Below are positions 1 to 8,024 of a stretch of DNA of 27,923 nucleotides, one piece after another. The translations under genes were made by a program, and so were the position numbers. Position 1 is the first letter of the stretch; each line of letters opens with the position of its first letter. Under the pieces are notes generated by a model. That model was not told the origin of the DNA. It made no database searches and was given only the letters and a program-made list of their open reading frames with translations. This DNA is from UBA8346 sp050260935 (GTDB lineage Bacteria; Bacillota; UBA4882; UBA8346): positions 1 through 27,923 of the forward strand of contig JBLNCU010000211.1 in the NCBI GenBank assembly GCA_050260935.1, given 5' to 3'.

Positions 1-2402
1 CAGATTTTATCGGCCGGGGTCTCAAGGATTATCTCTCCTGTTACAGCAGGCAGGTAGATGTAAAAAGTAGTCCCCACGCCAACTTCCGATTCAACATTAA
101 TGTAGCCGTTATGATTGTTGACAATCGCATAGGAGGTCGCCAGCCCGAGACCGTTCCCTTTGGGCTTAGTCGTAAAATACGGGTCAAAGATCTTCTTCAG
201 ATTCTCTTTCGATATACCGATGCCTTGATCCTTAATGGTGATCAGCACGTATTTACCCGGACTAAGCTGGGGTATATATGTCTCATGAAGCTCTATGTTC
301 TCCGCCGTTAACCGCAAAAAGCCTCCGTTAGGCATGGCTTGATCGGCATTGATCACCAGGTTGCTGATTACTTGGCTTATTTGCCCGACATCCACTTCGA
401 CCGGGCATAAATCATCCGGTATGGAAAAAATACACTTGCACTTTGAACCCCTTAAGGCGAATTCCGTGGTATCATGGAGCAAATCCTTTAACAAGGTCGT
501 CTTTTTGATCGGAGCCCCGCCCTTGGAAAAGGTCAATAGTTGTCTGGTTAAGTCGGCTGCTTTGGAAATGGTATCCTCAATGCTTTGTAGGGATTTGGTG
601 ACGTCCAAACTCTTGGCAAGTTTCATCTTTACCAGCTGAACATTGGCTAAAATCCCCGCTAGAAAATTATTAAAGTCATGAGCGATGCCACCGGCCAATA
701 TCCCGATCGACTCAATTTTTTGGGCTTTATAGGATTCCTCCTCCATCTCGTGTTCCTTAGTTTTATCATGAATTGAAGCAATAGCGCCCGTGATCCGCCA
801 CTGGCTGTCCCTAAGCGGAGTAGCTTTTATCCCGAGATAAGCTCCTTTTCCCTGATTAAACGTTGGGATATAAACCTCGGAATATAATGTTTCTCCCTCA
901 TTTTCAAAAATCCGGCAATCGTTTTCAATGCCCGCTACATTCTCCCAGAACAAATCGATCAACATCGGAGCCGGCTTGCCGCAAAAAGGCGCGGCATAAG
1001 CATAGTCGCCCTTTCCAATGATATCATTTTTATTAATTCCGGTCAGTAGTTCGATCGTTCTATTCCAAGCGATGATTTTCCGTTCCTGATCCAAAACAAA
1101 GATGGCATCGGGCAGAAACTCAATAATCTGCTGAAGCTGACAGGCCATTTCAAGTTGCCGTCTATCAGTGATGTCGGAAAGGATCGATACTACCGCGACA
1201 ATCTGCTTTTCACGGTCCCAAATTGGGGTGGAATTTATTAAGACAATCCCGGGTAGGCCGTCGCTACGGATTATTTCCATTTCTTCATCAACAATCACTT
1301 CGCCGTTCCTGATCGACCGTATTAAAGGCCATTCTTCCAAGGAATAAAGACCGCCTCCAGGATGAAAGGCGATGCATTTCCGGAAAATCTCAAAAGAATC
1401 GTCCGGTAGAATATCGCATTGTAAAATCCGGGAAACCTGTTTATTAGCCATGATTAATTTCCCGGATGGAGCCTGAACAATAATGACCCCTGAAGGCATT
1501 TGTTCAAGAATAGCCTGCAAACGGGCCTGCTCGTATTCGAGTTGGGCATGGAGCCGTTCCCTCTCGGTAACATCATGCCAAGTGGAAACCGCTCCGGCAA
1601 TCTTCCCGTCAATTATTAACGGAGCGGCGGCCACTAGTACGGTGTATGTTTCTCCGGCGGCGTTTTTAATAATTAAATATTCATTGTAGACTCTTTCACC
1701 GCGGAGCGCCCGGCTGGCGGGAGCCTCTTCAGTCTTTACAAATTCGCCGTTTAAAAAGCGGATTGACAGCTTGCTGTCCATATCAGTTAAAGTTAATCCG
1801 GCGGGATCAAAGCCAAAAATGGTTGAAGCCACCGAGTTAGTTTGTTGTATGACTCCTTCAGTATCGAAAATAACCACCGCCTCCGCCATCGCCCTAAAAG
1901 TAGCGATAAGTTCAGCGTCCAGGTGCTCTGCGCCCGTTATGGCCAAATTCCGCTGTTCATTCATGATCCTTATTTGATCCAAGGACTCTTCCAAACTCTG
2001 ATGGGAACGGATTTGAGTGGTAACTTCCGAAAGCGCTAAAACGAGGCCTTCGACTTCGCCCTGGTCGTTTTTGACCGGAGTCAAGGTCCAATCCCAGTAG
2101 TTTATTCCCCGCCAAGGATGATTGATGTAGGTAAAAGGCCTGGCTGAAAACTCTATCCGTTCCCCGCTGGCCCGAACTTGTTTAAAAACAGTTTCATTTT
2201 CGGGATCCGGAAATAATTCAAAATAATTCCGCCCGATTAACTCCGTTTTACTATAGCCGCAGCCTCTGGCGTAAGCGGTGTTGACTTTGATAAAATTGAA
2301 ATCGGCATCGAGAAAAGCCAGATGGGTTCCGGCATTTTCCATAATCTCCTCCAATATATCCCGCTCCCGCTTCAAGGATAGTTCCAGCGCCGTACTGCCC
2401 AA
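1..2402 (-). CDS. Multi-PAS sensor histidine kinase (C-terminus outside window)
   Basis: The reading frame is open from a TTG at 2402-2400 to the window edge, giving about 800 codons; the 3' end is missing. The TTG follows GGGAGG with a 9-nt gap, and an in-frame TAA sits two codons upstream, which fixes the start. Four PAS/PAC-like modules are seen, roughly residues 18-130, 160-270, 280-405 and 408-545. They are followed by a HisKA domain with the H-box AHDFNN (phospho-acceptor His575) and an HATPase domain with the N-box NLVINADQA, the G1 box DQGIGIS and KGNGLGLA. No membrane segment is visible, so it is probably a cytoplasmic sensor that autophosphorylates. The visible end, FYIYLPA, is where such kinases often continue into a receiver domain; hybrid status cannot be judged here. 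Ligands are unknown, and no partner regulator is in view. Confidence 0.9.
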   Translation of the reverse strand, partial: MGSTALELSLKRERDILEEIMENAGTHLAFLDADFNFIKVNTAYARGCGYSKTELIGRNYFELFPDPENETVFKQVRASGERIEFSARPFTYINHPWRGINYWDWTLTPVKNDQGEVEGLVLALSEVTTQIRSHQSLEESLDQIRIMNEQRNLAITGAEHLDAELIATFRAMAEAVVIFDTEGVIQQTNSVASTIFGFDPAGLTLTDMDSKLSIRFLNGEFVKTEEAPASRALRGERVYNEYLIIKNAAGETYTVLVAAAPLIIDGKIAGAVSTWHDVTERERLHAQLEYEQARLQAILEQMPSGVIIVQAPSGKLIMANKQVSRILQCDILPDDSFEIFRKCIAFHPGGGLYSLEEWPLIRSIRNGEVIVDEEMEIIRSDGLPGIVLINSTPIWDREKQIVAVVSILSDITDRRQLEMACQLQQIIEFLPDAIFVLDQERKIIAWNRTIELLTGINKNDIIGKGDYAYAAPFCGKPAPMLIDLFWENVAGIENDCRIFENEGETLYSEVYIPTFNQGKGAYLGIKATPLRDSQWRITGAIASIHDKTKEHEMEEESYKAQKIESIGILAGGIAHDFNNFLAGILANVQLVKMKLAKSLDVTKSLQSIEDTISKAADLTRQLLTFSKGGAPIKKTTLLKDLLHDTTEFALRGSKCKCIFSIPDDLCPVEVDVGQISQVISNLVINADQAMPNGGFLRLTAENIELHETYIPQLSPGKYVLITIKDQGIGISKENLKKIFDPYFTTKPKGNGLGLATSYAIVNNHNGYINVESEVGVGTTFYIYLPAVTGEIILETPADKI

Positions 2403-2575
2403 TATTTAGTTCCTCCCAGCCGGCTAAAAATTTACTAATTGGGTTTATCAGGAAAATTCTACTTTTACCAGCAAATTTTAATTCAAAAAGAAAATATTTC
2501 CTGTTTTCTCTATTAAAAATCTCAAGTATATAATTTTTCAACGAATATCGAATATCTCCTTCCGTTGTTGAAATT

Positions 2576-2610
2576 AAAAATTTTCCGCCATTTAACAGCG
2601 GAAAATTTTT
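2576..2610 (-). terminator. Rho-independent terminator of the thiamine-precursor transport operon
   Basis: A 13-bp perfect inverted repeat (arms 2576-2588 and 2598-2610, core TTTTCCGC/GCGGAAAA) has a 9-nt loop and A/T runs on both sides. It starts 15 bp after the ATPase stop codon, so it ends the minus-strand operon. Its symmetry would also let it work on the plus strand. Confidence 0.8.
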
Positions 2611-2624
2611 TTATCACCGGGAAT

Positions 2625-3386
2625 TTAAAATTGTAAGTACTGGAGAAGCTGTTTTTTTAATTCGTTGAAACTTTCCGAAGTGACAAGGCCGATATCCCGG
2701 GGTTTTGGATAAGCCACCCTGATCTCTTCCCGGATTCGTGCCGGTCGATCCGAGATAATATAAATCCGGTCCGACAGGTAAATAGCCTCTTCAATGTCAT
2801 GGGTAATCAATAAAACCGCTGAATTTAGATTGGCCAAGACCTCCAACAGCCAAGTCTGCATCCTGGCTCTGGTAATGGCGTCCAAACCGCCGAACGGTTC
2901 ATCCAGCAGCATTATATCCTTGGAAAAGAAAAAGGTTCGCATTAAAGCCGCCCGTTGCCGCATCCCGCCTGAAAGTTGAAAAGGATACTTGTATTCAAAT
3001 CCTTCCAAGCCGAATAGTTTAAAATACCCTCTGGCAATCTCCCGGGCGCGCTTCAGTTTTTCCCCTTTGATAACCAGGGGAAGACACACGTTATCGATAA
3101 TATTTTTCCAAGGGAGCAGCAGATCCTTTTGGTACATATAGCTTACTCTGCCGGTGATCCCGGTGTAGTTTTCGCCGTTAATCAAGACCTCCCCCCGGTC
3201 GGGGAGTAAAAGACCGGAAATAATATTGAAAATAGTGCTCTTGCCACTGCCGCTCAAGCCTATTAAGGAAACAAACTCACCCTCATTTAGTGTTAGCGAC
3301 ACATCGGCGATTACCGGAATGTCGGCAAAATCTTTTCGCAGATTCTGGACAACCAATTTGGCGTTACCAGGCCGGCAGGAATTCAT
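2625..3386 (-). CDS. thiZ: ABC transporter ATP-binding protein, thiamine-precursor (HMP) uptake
   Basis: A 253-residue ATPase of the nitrate/sulfonate/taurine/thiamine-precursor import family. Walker A GLSGSGKST is at 43-51, the Q-loop glutamine at 86, signature LSGGMRQR at 138-145, Walker B IMLLDEP at 158-164 and the switch histidine at 196. It should act as a cytoplasmic dimer driving the permease encoded upstream. Its start overlaps the 3' end of the binding-protein gene by 23 bp, which indicates translational coupling. The substrate assignment comes from the TPP riboswitch and the MTH1187-type gene in the same operon. On sequence alone it could equally be a SsuB/TauB-type ATPase, so the symbol rests on context. 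Confidence 0.85.
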   Translation of the reverse strand: MNSCRPGNAKLVVQNLRKDFADIPVIADVSLTLNEGEFVSLIGLSGSGKSTIFNIISGLLLPDRGEVLINGENYTGITGRVSYMYQKDLLLPWKNIIDNVCLPLVIKGEKLKRAREIARGYFKLFGLEGFEYKYPFQLSGGMRQRAALMRTFFFSKDIMLLDEPFGGLDAITRARMQTWLLEVLANLNSAVLLITHDIEEAIYLSDRIYIISDRPARIREEIRVAYPKPRDIGLVTSESFNELKKQLLQYLQF

Positions 3387-4368
3387 TGGTAAACGCCTCT
3401 TTAGTGCGGAGTTTCTTTTTTAATAAACCGTTTTCATACATCCACTCGCTGTAATTATTCCAGACTGACTCCTTCATTTCGCCCCAGCGTTTAGCATCGG
3501 CAATATACTCCTTGGCCAGGTATTTCTGACTGGCAAGAGCCAGTTTTCTATCGATCTCCGGCGCGTTTTTAACTAAAATGCCGGCCGCTCCGGCCGGATT
3601 CTTGATGGAATACCGGTAGCCTTCGGCAGTCGCCCGTAAAAACTTTTTGACTAAATCGGGCTTATCCCGGAGTAAATTATCGCTGGCGACGATGACCGGG
3701 GTATAATAATCGAGCCGGGGGTCGATATCGCGCAATTGTATATAGTTAATCGGAAAATGTTTTAACTTGGCGGCGATTCCTTCCCATCCATAGTAAATCC
3801 AGCAGAAATCAACCTCTTTTTGGACGCTGGCCAAAAAATCGGCGGCGCCGGTATTGACCATCCGCAGCTTCTTAAAGTCAACTCCGTACTTTTGCATCAA
3901 CGATTTCAGCATAGCCTCTTCCATCGGCGAACCTCCGCCGCCGTAAATTTTGCCTACAAAATCCTTGGGGCTTTTAATATTTTTAGCAGCCGGCGAAGCA
4001 AATCCCGAGGTATTGTGCTGGATAATCGCAGCTATGGCCTTAACGGGCAATGGGTGTTCGGCGGTCCGGGCGTAAGTTATTTGCTCTTGAAAACCGATCC
4101 CGAATTCGCCTTTGCCGGCGGCAACTAAAGCATTGGTGTCCCCTTCGGACGGCTGAATAATCTTCACCTCCAGCCCTTCTTTTTTATAAAAGCCCAAATC
4201 TTTGGCGACATATAAACCCGTGTGATTAGTGTTGGGGACCCAATCCAACAAGACCGTAACTTTGGTTAATACCTGATTATTAGTGGCCGCCCGGCCGGCA
4301 GCCCAAACGGTTCCAATTGTAAGCAGCAGCAAACAACCGGGAACCGCCCAACTTAAAAATCTTTTCAT
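3364..4368 (-). CDS. thiY: Thiamine-precursor (HMP)-type substrate-binding protein, NMT1/ThiY-like
   Basis: A 334-residue secreted binding protein of the NMT1/THI5-like family. The mature N-terminus carries the family's typical DWVPNTNHTGLYVAKDLGFY stretch, followed by GEFGIGFQEQ. A basic start, hydrophobic core and VWA-A type cleavage site form a signal peptide; there is no good lipobox. The chosen ATG at 4368 overlaps the permease stop codon as ATGA and has GGAGG 9 nt upstream; the ATG at 4407 would lie deep inside the permease gene. By family and by the riboswitch it probably binds hydroxymethylpyrimidine or a related thiamine precursor and delivers it to the permease. The exact ligand is inferred. 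Confidence 0.85.
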   Translation of the reverse strand: MKRFLSWAVPGCLLLLTIGTVWAAGRAATNNQVLTKVTVLLDWVPNTNHTGLYVAKDLGFYKKEGLEVKIIQPSEGDTNALVAAGKGEFGIGFQEQITYARTAEHPLPVKAIAAIIQHNTSGFASPAAKNIKSPKDFVGKIYGGGGSPMEEAMLKSLMQKYGVDFKKLRMVNTGAADFLASVQKEVDFCWIYYGWEGIAAKLKHFPINYIQLRDIDPRLDYYTPVIVASDNLLRDKPDLVKKFLRATAEGYRYSIKNPAGAAGILVKNAPEIDRKLALASQKYLAKEYIADAKRWGEMKESVWNNYSEWMYENGLLKKKLRTKEAFTNEFLPAW

Positions 4369-5153
4369 TCTTCCCATCCTCCATTCATCTTCCGCTCCGC
4401 TCGCCATGGTGTCAGCAATCTCTCTGTCAAACCGATCGCTTTAAACAAGGCGATACTTAAAATGACGATTATGATAATTACCGCAAAAACCTTATCTAGA
4501 TCGTAGGATTGCTTCACCCGGATCATATAAACCCCAAGGCCCTCTTCCCCCCCTAGCCATTCCCCGATAACCGCCCCCATAATGCTGTATGTTGCGGCTA
4601 TTCGCAAACCGGAGAAAAAATAAGCGGTTGCGGCGGGAAATTTCAAGTATTTCAAAATCTGGATCCGGTTGGCGCCCATCGATTTGAAAAGGTTCAGCAT
4701 ATCCTGGTCCACTGAGTCCAGCCCGTCCACTAAATTGATGACTATCGGGAAGAAGCAGACCAGGACTACAACAAAAATCTTGGGTAACTCCCCGAATCCG
4801 AACCACAGGGCAAACAACGGGGCTAAAGCTATGACCGGGATTGTCTGGGAGACCACCAAAATTGGGTAGACGGCTTTTTTGGCTACGGCGATTTCATCCA
4901 TAAAAACGGCTAAAACCCCTGCTAAAACCATTGAACTAACTAACCCCAAAAAAGCCTCCCGCAGGGTCACCGCTAAATGGGGATTGATTGCCGGAAAGAT
5001 CCCGGTAATGGCCTTTAAAATATCCCAAGGGGACGGTAGAATAAACCTGGCCAGCAAACCGCGATCCACCGTCAACTCCCATCCTAAAATGAGCGCGGCT
5101 AGAAATAGGATGGGAATTAAACTATCTTCGATACTTGCCGATCTTTTCCTCAA
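4365..5153 (-). CDS. thiX: ABC transporter permease, thiamine-precursor uptake
   Basis: A permease of the SsuC/TauC/ThiX type, 262 residues with about six membrane spans. The EAA loop region lies in the second half (NLFKSMGANRIQILKYLKFP, then GAVIGEWLGG). An ATG start at 5270 would overlap nearly half of the preceding gene. A TTG at 5153, with GGAAGG 8 nt upstream, gives the usual family length and only a 32-bp overlap with the MTH1187-type gene, so it is preferred. It forms the membrane channel of the importer, with the ATPase and binding protein translated from the same message. Confidence 0.85.
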   Translation of the reverse strand: MRKRSASIEDSLIPILFLAALILGWELTVDRGLLARFILPSPWDILKAITGIFPAINPHLAVTLREAFLGLVSSMVLAGVLAVFMDEIAVAKKAVYPILVVSQTIPVIALAPLFALWFGFGELPKIFVVVLVCFFPIVINLVDGLDSVDQDMLNLFKSMGANRIQILKYLKFPAATAYFFSGLRIAATYSIMGAVIGEWLGGEEGLGVYMIRVKQSYDLDKVFAVIIIIVILSIALFKAIGLTERLLTPWRAERKMNGGWEE

Positions 5154-5412
5154 TAGTGACACCTTCCGGTTTATAATCGATTTTAACCATCGAAAGCACC
5201 CGGGTAGCCCCTTCACGGATACAGATGTTTTGAGCCTCCTTGACGATCTCCAGCAGTTCATCGAGTTCACCCTCCATGGTTGTCTCCATCGGGCCTACTT
5301 CGTATTTGACCTTGCGGGACCCAATGTATTCAATCACCTTGTCCACCACCGCGTATGCCCTTTCCTCACCGACCTTCGGAATGACCTGTAAACTTAGGTT
5401 TATAACCGCCAT
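5122..5412 (-). CDS. MTH1187-type thiamine-binding protein
   Basis: A 96-residue cytoplasmic protein of the MTH1187/YqgV (DUF77, thiamine-binding) family, with the ferredoxin-like pattern typical of that group: an N-terminal strand LSLQVIPK and the conserved segment YEVGPMETTMEGELDELL. Members bind thiamine or related compounds and often sit in thiamine-regulated transport operons. It is the first gene after the TPP riboswitch. Its ATG at 5412 follows GGGAGG with an 11-nt gap, directly downstream of the riboswitch terminator. Its biochemical role in this operon (sensing or carrying thiamine species) is not established from sequence. Confidence 0.85.
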   Translation of the reverse strand: MAVINLSLQVIPKVGEERAYAVVDKVIEYIGSRKVKYEVGPMETTMEGELDELLEIVKEAQNICIREGATRVLSMVKIDYKPEGVTIEEKIGKYRR

Positions 5413-5441
5413 TTTTAAAAAACCTCCCCTGTAGAATTAAA

Positions 5442-5473
5442 AACCCTTTATCTCCTGAACGGGATAAAGGGTT
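5442..5473 (-). terminator. Expression-platform terminator of the TPP riboswitch
   Basis: An 11-bp perfect stem (AACCCTTTATC, 10-nt loop, GATAAAGGGTT) is followed on the minus strand by a short T-rich run. It lies between the riboswitch aptamer and the first start codon, so ligand-dependent transcription termination is the likely mode of control. Confidence 0.8.
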
Positions 5474-5487
5474 ATTTTTTCGGCCTT

Positions 5488-5578
5488 TGTATGCTCCCTC
5501 CGCTGGCATTATCCAGTTCAGGTTGATGGGTCGGAACAAACAAGTTCCCTCTCAGCCGGTGAATCCAGCTCCCCAGAT
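5488..5578 (-). promoter_or_regulatory. TPP (thiamine pyrophosphate) riboswitch
   Basis: On the minus strand the element carries the two hallmarks of the THI-box: the pyrimidine-sensor segment CACCGGCTGAGAGGGA and the pyrophosphate-sensor segment CTGGATAATGCCAGCG followed by GAGGGAGC. The outer helix GGGGAGCT...GGGAGC is also visible. It precedes a terminator and a transport operon, giving repression when TPP is plentiful. Confidence 0.95.
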
Positions 5579-5599
5579 TTTTATTCTAATTTCATCTTC

Positions 5600-5628
5600 A
5601 TAATAAAGGAACCGGTGGTTAATGTCAA
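5600..5628 (-). promoter_or_regulatory. Sigma-A promoter of the riboswitch-controlled operon
   Basis: A consensus -35 TTGACA (complement of 5623-5628) and -10 TATTAT (complement of 5600-5605) are separated by exactly 17 bp. Transcription would begin near 5593, about 15 nt before the riboswitch aptamer. Confidence 0.85.
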
Positions 5629-5695
5629 GTGATTTGGTAAAGGCAGCTAAATAAATTTTTTGGCTATATTCACCATTTGTGATCAAGAACCTAAA

Positions 5696-6724
5696 TTATT
5701 TTACCCTCTGAAGAACTTGTAAAACATAATCTACATCAGCATTACTAACATCTTTATGGGTCACAAACCTGATAGTGGAAGGGCCGCTGTCATTGGCCTT
5801 AATTCCGGCTTGTTGCAGTTGACTCAGGAATCGAGAGGTGGTTATCCTTTCTTCAAGCAACTCGAAGACCAAAATATTGGTCTTAACCAACTCCGGTTGA
5901 ATCCTGACATAAGGCAGCCCGGCTAAACCCTCGGCCAGCCTATAAGCTTTCCGATGGTCTTCTTCCAGTCGATCGATCATTTTCTCCAAAGCCACCAAAC
6001 CGGCTGCCGCCATTATGCCGATTTGCCGGAACCCTCCGCCCACCATTTTCCGCCATTTCCGGGCCTGGTTGATAAATTCGGTTGAGCCCGCCAACAGAGA
6101 GCCCATTGGCGCTCCCAGCCCTTTAGACAAACAGAATTGAACTGAATCAGCCCCTTTTACCAACTCCCGGGGATCACAGCCGCAAGCAATGGCGGCGTTA
6201 AAGATCCGCGCGCCATCGATATGAACCTTCAGCCCCAAATCCCGGGCGCAGGCTATTAAAGCGGAAATTTCCCCGGGGGAATAAACCGAACCGCCCCCGC
6301 GGTTGTGGGTATTTTCCAGGCAAAGCAAAACCGGATTCGGAAAATGAATATTCTTTGAACGGTAATAATTTCTAACCTGTTCCGGGCAGATAATTCCCCG
6401 TTCCCCGGGAATAAGCCGCGGTTGAGCGCCGGCCAGCGCCGCCATTCCACCGACCTCGTAATAATAAATGTGGCTCTCCGCTTCCAATAATACTTCATCT
6501 CCGCGCCGGGTATGGGTTAAAAGAGCCACTAGGTTTCCCATTGTCCCACTGGCCAAAAACAAGCCGGCCGGAAAACCAAGTTTTGCGGCGCCTTTCTCCT
6601 CCAACTCCCGAACTGTGGGATCTTCACCATAAACATCATCCCCTACCTCCGCCCGGTACATGGCTTCCCGCATCTCCGGAGTCGGCTGAGTGACGGTATC
6701 GCTTCGCAAATCGATGAATCGCAA
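5696..6724 (-). CDS. ltaE: Low-specificity L-threonine aldolase
   Basis: A PLP-dependent fold-type-I enzyme of 342 residues that cleaves L-threonine or L-allo-threonine to glycine and acetaldehyde. The N-terminal IDLRSDTVTQPTPEMREAM and DVYGEDPTV blocks are diagnostic. Further landmarks are the aromatic-stacking histidine in EAESHIYYYE (about residue 85), HIDGAR (Asp170, Arg173) and the Schiff-base lysine in SVQFCLSKGLGAPMGS (Lys201). The TTG at 6724 is chosen because GGGAGG ends 8 nt before it; the ATG five codons upstream lies within that ribosome site. It appears to be a single-gene unit between the mgl operon and the thiamine operon, with no visible regulator. Confidence 0.93.
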   Translation of the reverse strand: MRFIDLRSDTVTQPTPEMREAMYRAEVGDDVYGEDPTVRELEEKGAAKLGFPAGLFLASGTMGNLVALLTHTRRGDEVLLEAESHIYYYEVGGMAALAGAQPRLIPGERGIICPEQVRNYYRSKNIHFPNPVLLCLENTHNRGGGSVYSPGEISALIACARDLGLKVHIDGARIFNAAIACGCDPRELVKGADSVQFCLSKGLGAPMGSLLAGSTEFINQARKWRKMVGGGFRQIGIMAAAGLVALEKMIDRLEEDHRKAYRLAEGLAGLPYVRIQPELVKTNILVFELLEERITTSRFLSQLQQAGIKANDSGPSTIRFVTHKDVSNADVDYVLQVLQRVK

Positions 6725-6764
6725 TTTAATTCCTCCCATAGTAGTATCGTATCTATTCCGGCCT

Positions 6765-6865
6765 TTGGGATTCAGAAGTCGTGATCCAGAAGCCAGAAGA
6801 TGTGGCTAATCCTCTGCAGCCTATTTTTTAAGGTTCTCTTCTGAATTCCGGCTCCCATCCATACA
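6765..6865. repeat. Degenerate low-complexity intergenic sequence (CAGAAG/GAATTC-rich)
   Basis: The gap between mglC and the aldolase gene contains imperfectly repeated words such as ATTCAGAAG, ATCCAGAAG, GCCAGAAG and GAATTCCGGCTCC. Similar wording recurs in the gaps near 17280-17420 and 21605-21735. No open frame or RNA gene is recognised here. Confidence 0.4.
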
Positions 6866-6941
6866 AGCCCTGAATAGTGCAGATCATCTTTTATTATGGT
6901 AATTTGCTTTTTCCCGCTAAAGTCCTTTTTTGGATCAAAAA

Positions 6942-6973
6942 AAGAAACCAAGCATCGGCTGTGCCTGGTTCTT
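6942..6973 (-). terminator. Terminator of the mgl operon
   Basis: On the minus strand AAGAACCAGGC and GCTTGGTTTCTT form a stem with one mismatch around a loop of about 8 nt, followed by a run of T residues ending at 6936. It lies about 27 bp beyond the mglC stop codon. Confidence 0.75.
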
Positions 6974-6999
6974 TTACCTTTGTTCAAACCAAGGTTTTT

Positions 7000-8007
7000 T
7001 TATTTCTTGGTTAAATATTTCCGGATATCGACAGCAACCGCGCTTACGATGATCAACCCTTTGATAATTTGTTGCCAGTAAGGATCCAAACCGATGAAGG
7101 TAAGACCGTAGTTGATTACGCCGAAAATCAAGACGCCGGCGAGAATACCGGGGACGGTTCCGATGCCGCCGGTAGTGGAGACACCACCGACAACGCAAGC
7201 CGCGATGGCGTCCAATTCATACATGTTACCATAGTTATTGGTGGCGCCGCCGGTTCTGGCAGCTTCCAGGACGCCGGCCAAACCGTATAACGCTCCGGCA
7301 ATGGCGTACATGGATAAAATAGTGCGGTTGACGTTGATACCGGAAACCTTGGCGGCGTTAATATTTCCGCCGATTGCGTAAGTGTTCTTTCCGAAACGGG
7401 TCTTATTCATCAACACCCACATAAAGGCCGACACAACCAGGGCTATTATAACAATATAAGGAATGGAATAATCACCGTTACCGATTGCTCCGGTTCCCAA
7501 ACCGGTGAAATCAGCCCGCAGCCCACCGATAGGCTGGGAGTTATTGGGCGGCATGTTAAAGTAGATCGAGTTAGCGCCATAGATAATGACCATCGTGCCC
7601 AAGGTGGCGATGAAAGGAGGTACCCCCAGTTTGGAAACAATGAAGCCGTTAGCCAGACCGAAAAGGAAACCCACAAAAATGGCGATTAAAATTGGCAACC
7701 ACAACGGCAATTGGGGTAAATTAGGATAAAACAACCGGAGATAGGTGGGAGCTTGCAACATCGAGGCGGATATGACCGCGGCGAACCCCACCATCCGCCC
7801 TGAGGACAAATCGGCGCCGGCTGTCAGAATTGCAAACATAGCCCCCAATGCAATTATAACCCTAGTGGAACACTGAATCAAAATATCCCGCAGGCAAGTG
7901 ACAGAGAGAAACCGGGAATCAATGAAGGCGATAACCAATACCAATACAACTAATACAAAATAGATTGCATTTTCGGATAGGAATTTCAATACCTTTTTAA
8001 AATCCAC
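7000..8007 (-). CDS. mglC: Galactose/methyl-galactoside ABC transporter permease MglC
   Basis: A 335-residue, highly hydrophobic permease of the RbsC/MglC family, with about eight to ten membrane spans. It has the family motifs LTAGADLSSGRMVG, GVPPFIATLGTM and GKNTYAIGGNINAAKVSGI; the last reads more like MglC than RbsC. It starts 17 bp after the mglA stop codon and is the last gene of a mglB-mglA-mglC operon, the same order as in enteric bacteria. It forms the membrane pore for D-galactose and D-glucose uptake with the MglA ATPase. The operon ends in a hairpin terminator just downstream. Confidence 0.92.
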   Translation of the reverse strand: MDFKKVLKFLSENAIYFVLVVLVLVIAFIDSRFLSVTCLRDILIQCSTRVIIALGAMFAILTAGADLSSGRMVGFAAVISASMLQAPTYLRLFYPNLPQLPLWLPILIAIFVGFLFGLANGFIVSKLGVPPFIATLGTMVIIYGANSIYFNMPPNNSQPIGGLRADFTGLGTGAIGNGDYSIPYIVIIALVVSAFMWVLMNKTRFGKNTYAIGGNINAAKVSGINVNRTILSMYAIAGALYGLAGVLEAARTGGATNNYGNMYELDAIAACVVGGVSTTGGIGTVPGILAGVLIFGVINYGLTFIGLDPYWQQIIKGLIIVSAVAVDIRKYLTKK

Positions 8008-8024
8008 TGTTGACCCTCCTTCAA

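Noticed and set aside
2251..2541. Minus-strand 96-residue frame as a separate gene or as the true N-terminus of the PAS kinase
   Set aside because: Its second half is a shadow of the kinase in another frame, it has no ribosome site at proper distance, and the kinase has a strong GGGAGG site before its own TTG.
4365..5270. Long 301-residue form of the thiamine-precursor permease
   Set aside because: The extra 39 residues would overlap nearly half of the MTH1187-type gene and are not part of the family; a TTG with a ribosome site gives the normal length.
4879..5391. Plus-strand 170-residue frame opposite the permease and MTH1187-type genes
   Set aside because: It is antisense to two clearly conserved genes and shows no domain of its own.
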